64,000 nucleotides of DNA from Inquilinus limosus_F (lineage in GTDB: Bacteria > Pseudomonadota > Alphaproteobacteria > DSM-16000 > Inquilinaceae): NCBI RefSeq assembly GCF_051487185.1, contig NZ_JAHVDK010000005.1, positions 200,863 to 264,862 of the forward strand. Direction: 5' to 3'. The notes beneath the pieces were generated by a model, which saw only the letters and a list, made by a program, of their open reading frames with translations, was not told the DNA's origin and did no database searches. Of this stretch, positions 35,869-43,905 are shown piece by piece; the first letter of the stretch is position 1; every line of letters starts with the position of its first letter. Made by a program: the position numbers and the translations under genes.

Positions 35869-37359
35869 TCACTGAGCTGTCGGAGTGACCTCCGGGCCGC
35901 TGTCGCCGCGCTGGTCGAGGCGCAGCTCGATGCGGCGGTTGCGGCGATAGGCGTCGGGTGTGCTGCCGGGATCGAGCGGCTGAAACTCGCCGAAACCCGC
36001 AGCCGCCATGCGCTGCGGCGGGATGCCCTGGCTCGCCAGGAAGTTCAGCACCGACAGCGCCCGGGCGGTCGAGAGCTGCCAATTGCTCGCGAACGGGCCG
36101 CCGGTGATCGGCTGCCGGTCTGTGTGCCCGTCGATGCGCAAGAGCCAGTCGACATCCGGCGGGAACTGGGCAGCGATTCGCTTCAGCGTCGCGGCGAAGG
36201 CGGCGAGCTGTTCCTGCCCGCCCGGCTGCAGCTCGGCCGAGCCGACCGGGAACAGCACCTCCGACTGGAAGACGAAGCGGTCGCCGACGACGCGGACATC
36301 CGGCCGGTCGCCGAGCACGTCGCGCAGCCGGCCGAAGAAGACCGAGCGCGAGCGGTTGAGCTCGTCGACCCGGCGCACCAGCGCCTGGTTCAGCCGGGAG
36401 GTGAGGTTGGCGATCTCGACATCCTTGTCGCTGACCGTCTTCTCCGAGTCGCGCAGAGTGGACTCGATCTGCGCCAGTTGCTGGCGCAGCGCCGCCGCTT
36501 CCTCCGCCAATTGCCGGCCACGGCTGCGCTCGCTCTCGCTGGTCGATTTCTCGGTCGCCAGCGCCGCCGTGGCGCGGTCGAGCGTGCCACTGAGATCGGC
36601 GATGCGGGCGTTGAGCTGCTCGACCCGGGCGGTCAGCTCCTGCACGTCCTTCTGCGAGGCGGCGGCCTGCGCCTCCAGCACCTGGACGCGGTTCTGCCCG
36701 GCCTGGACGTCCTGTTGGGCCTGGTCCCGTTCCGCTCGGGTGCGGTCCAGCTCCTGGCCGAGATCCGACGCCTCCTTGCGGGCGTCAGCGAGCGCGGTCG
36801 AGAGATTGCCGACGGTCAGGTCGCGGTCCTGGGTGCCGGTGCGCAGCGTCGCCAGGTCGGACTGCAGCTGCGCCAGCTCGCGCCGCTGCCGCTCGATCGT
36901 CGCCTGGTTGTCCTGGATCACCCGCGCCGCTTCCTTGAGCTGGGCGTCGCGGTCGGCGGTGCTGCCGGTCAGGGTCTCGATCTGGGCCAGGGCGGAGCGC
37001 AACTGCCGGTCGATCGCGTCGCGGTCCTGCTGCACGGTGGCGAGGCGGTTGCCGAGATCGGTGCGCTCGCGGGCGCTGCCCTCAAGATCGGCGGACAGCC
37101 GGTCGACGCGGGCCTTGAGGTCGCGCCCGCTCTCCTGCTCCAGCGCCAGCCGGTCGGTCAGCTCGTTGACCTGGCGGTTCAGCCGGCCGACGGTCTCGTC
37201 GCGGCCGCTGACCACGGTCGACAGGTAGAACTGCGAGGCCAGGAACACCATCAGCAGGAAGATGACGACCATCAGCAGCGAGGACAGCGCGTCCACCCAG
37301 CCGGGCCAGACATCGACCTGGCGCCGTTCGCTGAAGGAGAAGCGGCTGCGCATCAGCAT
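35869..37359 (-). CDS. MotB/OmpA-like stator subunit with long periplasmic coiled coil
   Basis: Inner-membrane anchored, peptidoglycan-binding protein of 496 residues. It has one transmembrane segment (residues about 25-47, WVDALSSLLMVVIFLLMVFL) with an aspartate at residue 23 in the proton-carrier position of MotB and ExbD. About 290 residues of Q/L/R/E-rich coiled coil follow (roughly 55-340), and an OmpA/MotB-type C-terminal domain: FPVGSAELQPGGQ, RIDGHTDRQPI and NWQLSTARALSVLNFL. MotB linkers are much shorter. It is third in the set OmpA-like (38589) - MotA-like (37364) - this gene, with a four-base gap to the MotA-like gene. Flagellar use is unlikely, as no flagellar genes are near. Confidence 0.88.
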   Translation of the reverse strand: MLMRSRFSFSERRQVDVWPGWVDALSSLLMVVIFLLMVFLASQFYLSTVVSGRDETVGRLNRQVNELTDRLALEQESGRDLKARVDRLSADLEGSARERTDLGNRLATVQQDRDAIDRQLRSALAQIETLTGSTADRDAQLKEAARVIQDNQATIERQRRELAQLQSDLATLRTGTQDRDLTVGNLSTALADARKEASDLGQELDRTRAERDQAQQDVQAGQNRVQVLEAQAAASQKDVQELTARVEQLNARIADLSGTLDRATAALATEKSTSESERSRGRQLAEEAAALRQQLAQIESTLRDSEKTVSDKDVEIANLTSRLNQALVRRVDELNRSRSVFFGRLRDVLGDRPDVRVVGDRFVFQSEVLFPVGSAELQPGGQEQLAAFAATLKRIAAQFPPDVDWLLRIDGHTDRQPITGGPFASNWQLSTARALSVLNFLASQGIPPQRMAAAGFGEFQPLDPGSTPDAYRRNRRIELRLDQRGDSGPEVTPTAQ

Positions 37360-37363
37360 CCGG

Positions 37364-38578
37364 TCAGCGCCCCTCGGCCCCTTCCGCCAGGGCGGCGATG
37401 GTGCGGGCCAGGAGCTTGATTTCGCTGCGGATCTCGCCGGAGAGCTGGATCCGGCCGGTCGACATCTCCTCGATCATCCGGCGGACCGTGGTGTCCAGGC
37501 TGCGGATGTGCTGCCGGGTCGGCTCGTCAATGCCGAAGCGGTCGGATTCGAGCGTGGCGGCGAGGCGGCCCAGCACCGCCGCAGTCGCCGCCTGGCCCTC
37601 GGCCAGCTTGGCCATCAGTGCTTGCTGGCCCTGCAGATGGTCGTCGATCGCCGCGAGCTGGTTGGCGACGGTGACGAGCGCACCGCCCTGGCCGCGGCGC
37701 TCCTCCTCCGCCTGCGCGGTCAGGCGGCGCAGCGCATCCAGGTTCTCCGCCGTCTGCGCCACCACTGATTCGACATAGGCCGGGGGCACCCGTTCGGCGA
37801 CCTCGATCTCGAAGCCGCCCTGCTGCGGCCCGCCGGACAGGCGGGTGTAGGCCGAGAGCCAGTCCTCCAGCTCGTTGTAGAAGCGGTTCTGCGCCTGGCC
37901 CGCTTGCAGCTCGAGAAAGCCGAGGGCGAGCGAGCCGGCGAGGCCGAACAGCGAGGCGCTGAAGGCGGTGCCCATGCCCATCAGCGGCGCCTCCAGCCCG
38001 TGCTTCAGGGTGGCGAAGGCGGCGCTGGGGTCAGCCGCCTCCATGTCCAGCCCGGCGATCACGCCGCTGGCTGAGCGCACCGTCTCCAGGAGGCCCCAGA
38101 AGGTGCCGAGCAGGCCAAGGAAGATCAGCAGGCCGATCAGGTAGCGCGAGATCTCACGGCTTTCGCTGAGGCGGGCGCCGACGGCGTCGAGCAGCGAGCG
38201 GGTGGCGAGGGGGGACAGGCTCGGCTCGCCCTGCTGCTCCGCGATCACCCGGGCGATCGGGGCCAGGAGACGCGGCTGCACCGCCGCCATCCGGCCGCCC
38301 TGGGCGCGCTGCGCCAGATGGGCCTCGATCCAGCGGATGTCGGGCTCGAGGTTGAGCACCGCCCGGAAGCAGAAGACGATGCCGAACAGCGTGGCGCCCA
38401 GGATCACGCCGTTCAGCGCCGGGTTGGCCATGAAGGCGGAGGCGACGCCGGGCGCCAGCACGGCCGCGACGATGGCGACGACGATGACGAAGGCCGTCAT
38501 CCGGACGAGGTACCGCCTCGGGCTGGACATCGCCGGGCGTATCGAGGACGGGCGGGACGCCAGGGCGGTAATCGACAT
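37364..38578 (-). CDS. MotA/TolQ/ExbB proton-channel family protein
   Basis: Ion-channel subunit of 404 residues. Two hydrophobic segments lie near the N-terminus (residues about 25-70), and the conserved MotA/TolQ/ExbB pair later: YLIGLLIFLGLLGTFWGLLE around 142-161 and LMGMGTAFSASLFGLAGSL around 198-216. From about residue 235 a cytoplasmic helical tail of some 165 residues (ENLDALRRLTAQAEEERRGQ, then RRMIEEMSTGRIQLSGE) follows, longer than in ExbB. With the MotB-like partner it should form a proton-driven stator. The start at 38578 falls 10 bases after the OmpA-like gene. The true partner and work output are unknown. Confidence 0.88.
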   Translation of the reverse strand: MSITALASRPSSIRPAMSSPRRYLVRMTAFVIVVAIVAAVLAPGVASAFMANPALNGVILGATLFGIVFCFRAVLNLEPDIRWIEAHLAQRAQGGRMAAVQPRLLAPIARVIAEQQGEPSLSPLATRSLLDAVGARLSESREISRYLIGLLIFLGLLGTFWGLLETVRSASGVIAGLDMEAADPSAAFATLKHGLEAPLMGMGTAFSASLFGLAGSLALGFLELQAGQAQNRFYNELEDWLSAYTRLSGGPQQGGFEIEVAERVPPAYVESVVAQTAENLDALRRLTAQAEEERRGQGGALVTVANQLAAIDDHLQGQQALMAKLAEGQAATAAVLGRLAATLESDRFGIDEPTRQHIRSLDTTVRRMIEEMSTGRIQLSGEIRSEIKLLARTIAALAEGAEGR

Positions 38579-38588
38579 CAGGGGCCTT

Positions 38589-39314
38589 CTATTGAATCCG
38601 CAGTTCGACGCGGTCCGCGGGCTGGTCCGGGGGCGAGGTGTTGCCGAGGGCGCGCAGGGCGATGCGCTTGCTGTCTATGCCGCGATCGATCAGGAAGGAC
38701 CGGATGTTGAGCGCGCGGCTGAGCGAGATGCGGCGGGCCCCGGCCGGGTCCGGCTTCGCCCCGGCATAGGCCCGGATCTCGATCTTGCTGCCGCCGTCGG
38801 CGGCCAGCCGCTCGACCAGGCCGGACAGCAGGTCGCCCGCCTCGGTGCCGATCTCCTCGGCGCCGGGGGCGAAGCGGATGCGGAAGCCGTCGCCGACGAC
38901 GAGGCCGACCATGTCCTTCGGGCCCATTCCCGGCACCGCCTTGACCTTGACGTTCGGATCGGCGAAGCCGGCGCCCTTGACGATGACGTCGGCGTCGAAG
39001 GCCGGCGGCGGCTCGTCGACCAGGCTGGGCAGGGACGGGATCTCGGCCCAGGACGGCTTGACGAACGGGATCGGGCCGTTGACCGGCCCGGCCGAGATCG
39101 GCACCGGCAGCGACGCCGACTGGGCGGTCTCGCTGCGGGTCAGGAGGCGGGTGTCGAGCGGCAGCTCGCCGGAGGCGAGCGGATCCTCCGCCGATGCGGT
39201 CGCCGCCGCCAGCATCAGGGCGGCGGGAAGGACCAGGACCGCCGCACGGGTCCACGCCCGCCGGTCGGTCTGCTGACGATGGGCCAAGCCGAACCTCTCC
39301 ACGCTACGGATCAC
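38589..39314 (-). CDS. Periplasmic OmpA-like protein linked to the stator cluster
   Basis: Exported protein of 241 residues. The signal peptide is unusually long (about 42 residues, ending near ATASAEDP). A proline-rich middle (residues about 45-110, LPSLVDEPPPAF) precedes an OmpA-type C-terminal domain: FRIRFAPGAEEIG, ISLSRALNIRSFLIDRGI and RIALRALGN. The usual TDxxG motif of OmpA domains is replaced by IEIRAYAGAK, so peptidoglycan binding may be altered. First gene of the three-gene minus-strand set; a 148-base gap separates it from suhB. Confidence 0.8.
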   Translation of the reverse strand: MIRSVERFGLAHRQQTDRRAWTRAAVLVLPAALMLAAATASAEDPLASGELPLDTRLLTRSETAQSASLPVPISAGPVNGPIPFVKPSWAEIPSLPSLVDEPPPAFDADVIVKGAGFADPNVKVKAVPGMGPKDMVGLVVGDGFRIRFAPGAEEIGTEAGDLLSGLVERLAADGGSKIEIRAYAGAKPDPAGARRISLSRALNIRSFLIDRGIDSKRIALRALGNTSPPDQPADRVELRIQ

Positions 39315-39462
39315 CGATCATACACCCGCATGCGACGGGGCGGACCATAGCTCAGGGGAGGAGGGCGAAACAATCGCCAAGCAGCATGAGGACAGGGTGA
39401 TCGGTCAAAGGAATGCAGCCTTACGCCGCCTCTCCTGCTTTCGTGAGAGGCGGCGAGCGGCG

Positions 39463-40287
39463 TCAGGACGCGGCGGCCTTCGGCGCGCGCGGGGCGCGGG
39501 TCTTGGCGATCGCCATGGCGAGCGTCTTGTGGATCAGCGCGTTGCCGGCGACCACCGTGTCGGCGGTCAGGGCCGGGCCCTTGCCATCGATGTCGGTGAC
39601 GAAGCCCCCGGCCTCCTGCACCAGGACGATGCCGGCGGCGATGTCCCAGGGGCTCAGCGCCGTCTCCCAGAATCCGTCGAAGCGGCCGGCGGCGACATAG
39701 GCGAGGTCGAGCGACGCCGCCCCCATCCGGCGGATGCCGGAGACATGCGGCATGATCATCGCCAGCTCGCGCTGATAGGCGACGCTGTCGCCGCGGCCCT
39801 TGAACGGCATGCCGGTGCCGATCAGCGCGTCGGACAGGTTCTTGCGGCTGGAGACGCGCAGGCGCCGGTCGTTGAGGAAGGCGCCGGCGCCCTTCTCGGC
39901 CCAGTACAGCTCGTCAGTAACCGGGTTGAAGATCACCCCGGCCACCGGCACGCCCTCCTGCTCCAGCGCGATCGAGATCGCGAAATGCGGGATGCCGTGC
40001 AGGAAGTTGGTGGTGCCGTCGAGCGGATCGACGATCCAGCGCCGGTCCTTGTCCTCGCCCTCGATCACGCCGCCTTCTTCCATCAGCCAGCCGAAGCGCG
40101 GGCGGGCGCGCGTCAGCTCCTCGCGCAGGATCTCCTCGGCCTTGAGGTCGGCGGCCGAGACGAAATCGGCGGGGCCCTTGCGGCTGACCTGCAGATTCTC
40201 GACCTCGCCGAAATCGCGGACGAGGCCGCGCCCGGCCCGCTGGGCCGCGCGGATCATGACGGTGATGAGGGGGGAACGTCCGGCCAT
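39463..40287 (-). CDS. suhB: Inositol-1-monophosphatase (SuhB-like)
   Basis: Mg2+-dependent phosphatase of 274 residues. Metal sites are EEGG (residue about 76), VDPLDGTTNFLHGI and SPWDIAAGIVLVQEAGG. It hydrolyses inositol 1-phosphate in vitro; E. coli SuhB also acts in rRNA antitermination and extragenic suppression. The start at 40287 lies nine bases downstream of the efp stop, the efp-suhB order I associate with Rhodospirillales. The C-terminal tail (KTRAPRAPKAAAS) is basic and disordered. The copy at 22287 is a paralogue. Confidence 0.94.
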   Translation of the reverse strand: MAGRSPLITVMIRAAQRAGRGLVRDFGEVENLQVSRKGPADFVSAADLKAEEILREELTRARPRFGWLMEEGGVIEGEDKDRRWIVDPLDGTTNFLHGIPHFAISIALEQEGVPVAGVIFNPVTDELYWAEKGAGAFLNDRRLRVSSRKNLSDALIGTGMPFKGRGDSVAYQRELAMIMPHVSGIRRMGAASLDLAYVAAGRFDGFWETALSPWDIAAGIVLVQEAGGFVTDIDGKGPALTADTVVAGNALIHKTLAMAIAKTRAPRAPKAAAS

Positions 40288-40296
40288 CGGGGAGGA

Positions 40297-40863
40297 TCAG
40301 TCCTTCGCGCGCTCGAGATAGGTGCCGTCGGCCGTGTTGATGACGATCCGGGTGCCCGAGGAGATGTGCGGCGGCACCATCACGCGCACGCCGTTCTCCA
40401 GCACCGCCGGCTTGTATGAGGAGGATGCGGTCTGCCCCTTCACCACCGGGTCGGCCTCGGTGATCGTCATGGTCACGGTCTGCGGCAGCTCGACCGACAG
40501 CGGCGAGCCCTCATACATGGTCACGGTGCAGACCATGCCTTCCTGCAGGAAGCGCGCCGGCTCGCCGACGACGTCGGCCGGAACCTGGGTCTGCTCGAAG
40601 CTCTCATTGTCCATGAAGGTGTAGTGGTCGCCTTCCTGGTACAGGAACTGCATCTCGTGCTCGTCCAGGCGGGCGCGCTCGACCGTCTCCTGGGTGCGGA
40701 ACCGCTGCTGCGTCTTGGTGCCGGTGCGGGCGTCGCGCATCTCGACCTGGATGACGGCGTTGCCCTTGCCCGGCTGAATGATCTCGATCTTGGTCACCAG
40801 CATCAGCTTGCCCTCGTATTCGAGGACATTGCCCGGCCGGATCGTGATGGCGTTGACCTTCAT
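40297..40863 (-). CDS. efp: Elongation factor P
   Basis: Translation factor of 188 residues that relieves ribosome stalling at polyproline. The three OB-like domains are complete: MKVNAITIRPGNVLEYEGKL at the N-terminus, the modification loop IQPGKGNAVIQV with Lys33 in the position of E. coli Lys34, and VMVPPHISSGTRIVINTADG at the end. PGKG with Lys fits beta-lysylation by EpmA, which is encoded divergently at 41021. The start at 40863 is preferred over ATG 40920, which would add an arginine-rich 19-residue leader. Confidence 0.97.
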   Translation of the reverse strand: MKVNAITIRPGNVLEYEGKLMLVTKIEIIQPGKGNAVIQVEMRDARTGTKTQQRFRTQETVERARLDEHEMQFLYQEGDHYTFMDNESFEQTQVPADVVGEPARFLQEGMVCTVTMYEGSPLSVELPQTVTMTITEADPVVKGQTASSSYKPAVLENGVRVMVPPHISSGTRIVINTADGTYLERAKD

Positions 40864-41020
40864 GGCGGATCTTCTGCGATAAATGCGTTTCGCGCCCCGC
40901 TGGCGCGCCCGGGGCGGCACGACAGGGTGGCGCGATGGGCGCGGACCCTAGCAGCAAGTCCGGTGAAGGGCAAATGCCGAGTCGGCTGCGCCGAGGCGTG
41001 CGACCTGCTATCGAGACGGC

Positions 41021-42139
41021 ATGACAGGATCGGATCGAACCATGGCGACGGAACCCGGCATCCGGGGCTTGCGCGGCCGCTGGTGGCAGAAGGGCGTCTA
41101 TGCCCGCAAGCGGCCTTATCTGGAGGCGCGGGCGCGGATCACCGCCGCCATCCGGCAGGTCTTCGCCGAGCGCGGCTTCCTCGAGGTCGACACCCCGGCG
41201 CTGCAGGTCTCGCCGGGGCTGGAGCCGCATCTGGTCGCCTTCTCGACCGAGCTGCGCGGGCCGCATCCGGACGACGCGCAGCGGCTCTACCTGCACACCA
41301 GCCCCGAATTCGCGATGAAGAAGCTGCTCGCCGCCGGGCTGGAGCGGATCTTCCAGATGAGCCACGTGTTCCGCAACGCCGAGCGCTCGGCCACCCATCA
41401 CCCGGAATTCACCATGATCGAATGGTACCGGGCGGGGGAGGGGTACCGGACGCTGATCGAGGACTGCCGCGGCCTGTTCAAGGCGGCGGCGCGGGCGGCG
41501 GGCCGCGACCGGCTGGAGTGGCGCGGCAAGTCCTGCGACCCCTTGGCCGAATGGCGGGTGCTGACGGTGCAGCAGGCGTTCCTGGAGTTCACCGGCATCG
41601 ACCTGCTGGCGACAGCGCCGGACCCGTTGAATCCCGACCTGGCCCTGCTGAATGCGGCGACGACGGCGATCGGCATTCCGGCGCGCGAGGGCGACCGCTG
41701 GGACGACCTGTTCTTCCGCGTGTTCCTGGAGCGGATCGAGCCCCATCTCGGCCTCGGCAGCCCCTGCGTCCTGACCGAATACCCGCTGTCGATGGCGGCG
41801 CTGTCGCGGCCCAACCCAGCCGATCCGCGCACTGCCGAGCGCTTCGAGCTCTACGCCGCCGGGCTCGAGCTCGCCAACGCCTTCGGCGAGCTGACCGACA
41901 CCGCGGCGCAGCGTGCCCGGTTCGAGGCCGACATGGAGCTGAAGCAGCAGCTCTACGGCGCGCGCTACCCGATCGACGAGGACTTCCTGGCGGCGCTCGA
42001 TCCGGACCGCGGCGGCGGCCTTCCCGATTGCAGCGGGATCGCGCTAGGCTTCGATCGCTTGGTGATGCTCGCGACCGGGGCGGACCATATCGACGACGTG
42101 CTCTGGGCGCCCGTCATCGGAACGATGGTCGCGCGCTGA
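41021..42139 (+). CDS. epmA: EF-P--(R)-beta-lysine ligase
   Basis: Class II aminoacyl-tRNA-synthetase paralogue (PoxA/GenX/YjeA) of 372 residues, lacking the anticodon-binding domain of LysRS. Motif 1 region is FLEVDTPALQVSPG, motif 2 is FRNAERSATHHPEFTM with the catalytic arginine, and motif 3 is GIALGFDRLVMLATG. It attaches beta-lysine to EF-P, encoded divergently 157 bases away. The partner aminomutase EpmB is not in the window; many Alphaproteobacteria carry EpmB elsewhere or use other lysine sources. ATG 41042, seven codons in, is an alternative start. Confidence 0.95.
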   Translation: MTGSDRTMATEPGIRGLRGRWWQKGVYARKRPYLEARARITAAIRQVFAERGFLEVDTPALQVSPGLEPHLVAFSTELRGPHPDDAQRLYLHTSPEFAMKKLLAAGLERIFQMSHVFRNAERSATHHPEFTMIEWYRAGEGYRTLIEDCRGLFKAAARAAGRDRLEWRGKSCDPLAEWRVLTVQQAFLEFTGIDLLATAPDPLNPDLALLNAATTAIGIPAREGDRWDDLFFRVFLERIEPHLGLGSPCVLTEYPLSMAALSRPNPADPRTAERFELYAAGLELANAFGELTDTAAQRARFEADMELKQQLYGARYPIDEDFLAALDPDRGGGLPDCSGIALGFDRLVMLATGADHIDDVLWAPVIGTMVAR

Positions 42140-42207
42140 GCGTTTCGGCCGGGTGCTTGAGGGGCCCTGGTCGTTGGAGGGGCCGTTCCGTCGATCCGGA
42201 GTTCTTG

Positions 42208-43152
42208 ATGATCCTGCATCCCGACTGCGAGGCGTATCTGGAGGCGGTGGAGCGGTGGCGGGAGAAGACGAGCATCCAATCCTGGGCCGATATCGGGGCG
42301 GACCGGGCGAAGGCGGTGTTCAGCGAGCTGAAGCTGTCGCGGATGCCGAGACTGCCGGAGATGGAGCTCGTCGAGGATTACGAGATCGAGGGCCGCGCCG
42401 GCCCGCGCCGGGTGCGCATCCTGCGTCCGAAGGGGGCGGGGACGCGGCCGCTGCCGGTGGCGCTCTATTTTCACCGCGGCGGCTATGTTCTCGGCGGCAT
42501 CGAGGAGAGCGAGGACGAGGCCCGGCGCATCGCCGCCAACACCCCGGCGCTGGTGATCTCGGCCAGCTACCGCCTGGGGCCCGACCATCCCTTCCCGGCG
42601 GCGATCGACGACGCCTATGACGCGCTGCTGTGGGCCGCGCATCACGCCGCCTCCTTCGGCGGCGATCCGCGCCGTCTGATGGTCGGCGGCACCAGCGCCG
42701 GCGGCGGCCTCGCCGCCGCGATCAGCCGGCTGGCGGCGGCCGAGAACGGGCCGCGCATCGCCCTGACCTATCTCCTGTGCCCCTGGCTCGACCTGACGAT
42801 GAGCCAGCATTCGGTGCTGGATTACGGCGAGGGCTACGGCCTGGACCGCGCCGACCTCGAATGGTTCCGGCAATGCTATCTCGGGCCGGAGGAGGCGCCC
42901 GACCATCCGCTGGCCTCGCCGATCCTGCATCCGGTGCCGTCGCGGCTGCCGAAGACCTTCGTGCTGGCGGCGGAATGCGACCCGCTGCGCGACGAGGCGC
43001 GGGTCTATGCCCGGATGCTGAAGGAGGCGAAGGTGCCGGTCACCTATGTGATGGCGCCCGGCATGATCCACGCCTTCAACGCCCTGACCCATCTGATCCC
43101 CGGCGGCCTGCCGCACATCGCCGCGATCGACGAGGCGCTCCGGGGCGTGTGA
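42208..43152 (+). CDS. Alpha/beta hydrolase, hormone-sensitive-lipase-like (HSL)
   Basis: Cytoplasmic esterase/lipase of 314 residues. The HSL cap-domain landmark, normally HGGG, reads HRGG (YFHRGGYVLG near residue 90); the nucleophile elbow is GTSAGG near 160; the acid and base residues lie in AAECDPLRDEA and PGMIHAF. Substrate unknown. The start at ATG 42208 is chosen because the frame is open far upstream in the shadow of efp/epmA. Its stop overlaps the ATG of the next small frame (TGATG at 43150-43154), so a coupled antitoxin start is possible. Confidence 0.88.
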   Translation: MILHPDCEAYLEAVERWREKTSIQSWADIGADRAKAVFSELKLSRMPRLPEMELVEDYEIEGRAGPRRVRILRPKGAGTRPLPVALYFHRGGYVLGGIEESEDEARRIAANTPALVISASYRLGPDHPFPAAIDDAYDALLWAAHHAASFGGDPRRLMVGGTSAGGGLAAAISRLAAAENGPRIALTYLLCPWLDLTMSQHSVLDYGEGYGLDRADLEWFRQCYLGPEEAPDHPLASPILHPVPSRLPKTFVLAAECDPLRDEARVYARMLKEAKVPVTYVMAPGMIHAFNALTHLIPGGLPHIAAIDEALRGV

Positions 43153-43178
43153 TGCTGCATAGGGCCGTGACGAGCGCG

Positions 43179-43421
43179 ATGACGACGATCTCCAGCCATG
43201 AGTTCAGCCAAGACGTCGGCCGAGCCAAGCGCGAGGCCGATCGGGCACCCGTGATCATCACCGATCGCGGGAAGCCGGCCTACGTGCTGATGCGCCATGA
43301 CACCTATCGCCGGCTGACCGGAGGCCAGCCCAGCATCATCGAACTGCTTGACCTCCCGGGAACGGAGGACATTGATTTCGATCCGCCCCGGATCGACATC
43401 GTCCCGCGCATAGTTTCGTAG
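43179..43421 (+). CDS. Phd/YefM-family antitoxin, orphan (no toxin gene)
   Basis: Small antitoxin of 80 residues. The conserved N-terminus is MTTISSHEFSQDVGRAKREA, followed by ADRAPVIITDRGKPAYVLM and HDTYRRLTGG, as in Phd antitoxins that pair with FitB/VapC-type PIN toxins. The C-terminal toxin-binding tail (IIELLDLPGTEDIDFDPP) is present, but the usual FRPADL ending is missing, and the stop codon lies inside a perfect hairpin. The next gene is on the other strand after 40 bases, so there is no toxin. An ATG at 43152, coupled to the upstream hydrolase, is an alternative start. Confidence 0.85.
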   Translation: MTTISSHEFSQDVGRAKREADRAPVIITDRGKPAYVLMRHDTYRRLTGGQPSIIELLDLPGTEDIDFDPPRIDIVPRIVS

Positions 43422-43453
43422 CTTGGGTTCGCGGCACGCGAACCCAAGCTACG
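43417..43453. repeat. Perfect 17-base inverted repeat hairpin around GCA
   Basis: Arms CGTAGCTTGGGTTCGCG (43417-43433) and its exact reverse complement (43437-43453) flank a three-base loop. The antitoxin stop TAG at 43419-43421 is inside the left arm. A very stable hairpin of this kind could be a mobile REP-type repeat, and could also act as a bidirectional block between the convergent antitoxin and NfeD genes. It differs in sequence from the GTCAT...ATCCAG repeats. Confidence 0.8.
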
Positions 43454-43461
43454 CCGTAGCC

Positions 43462-43905
43462 TCACTCTTCCGCCCGCTCCACCCTGAACCGCGTTCCGAC
43501 CACCGCGACGATGCGGATGCGGGTGCCGGCGGGCAGGTCCGGGCCCTCGACGCCCCAGGTATTGTCGGCGATGCGGATCCGGCCGACGCCGTTGACGATC
43601 GGCTCGGTCAGCGTCACCACCCGGCCGATATACTGCTCGCCGCGGCGGTTCAGCGTCGGCTGGTCGCTGACCTCGGCCCGCGGCTTCAGATAGACTCGCC
43701 AGACGACCACGGCGGCGACCGACAGCACGGCGAAGATCAGCACCTGCGCTTCCCAGCCGAGCGGGAGCAGCCAGGACAACAGGCCGACCACTCCGGCGGA
43801 GATGGCGAGCCAGAGGAAGAAGGTGGCGGGCACCATCACCTCGAGGATCAGCAGCACCACGCCGGCGATCCACCACCACCAGAATTCCGGGCCCTCGACG
43901 ATCAT
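43462..43905 (-). CDS. NfeD family membrane protein
   Basis: Membrane protein of 147 residues that pairs with SPFH proteins in membrane organisation and quality control. The N-terminal half is hydrophobic (WWWWIAGVVLLILEVMVP, then FFLWLAISAGVVGLLSWLLP and an alpha-helical pair), and the C-terminal OB-fold begins after YLKPRAEVSD with YIGRVVTLTEPIVNGVGRIR. The start at 43905 is fixed by an ATGA overlap with the end of the SPFH gene; an upstream ATG at 43920 would overlap further. Partner of the gene at 43902. Confidence 0.9.
   Translation of the reverse strand: MIVEGPEFWWWWIAGVVLLILEVMVPATFFLWLAISAGVVGLLSWLLPLGWEAQVLIFAVLSVAAVVVWRVYLKPRAEVSDQPTLNRRGEQYIGRVVTLTEPIVNGVGRIRIADNTWGVEGPDLPAGTRIRIVAVVGTRFRVERAEE

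Noticed and set aside
35869..38578. Zorya (ZorAB) anti-phage system
   Set aside because: MotA/MotB-like pair is present, but no ZorC, ZorD or ZorE; the coiled coil is on the MotB side, and the neighbours are housekeeping genes.
40624..42207. Long plus-strand open frame upstream of the HSL esterase
   Set aside because: The translation before 42208 is frame-shifted epmA and antisense efp; only the part from ATG 42208 shows esterase motifs.
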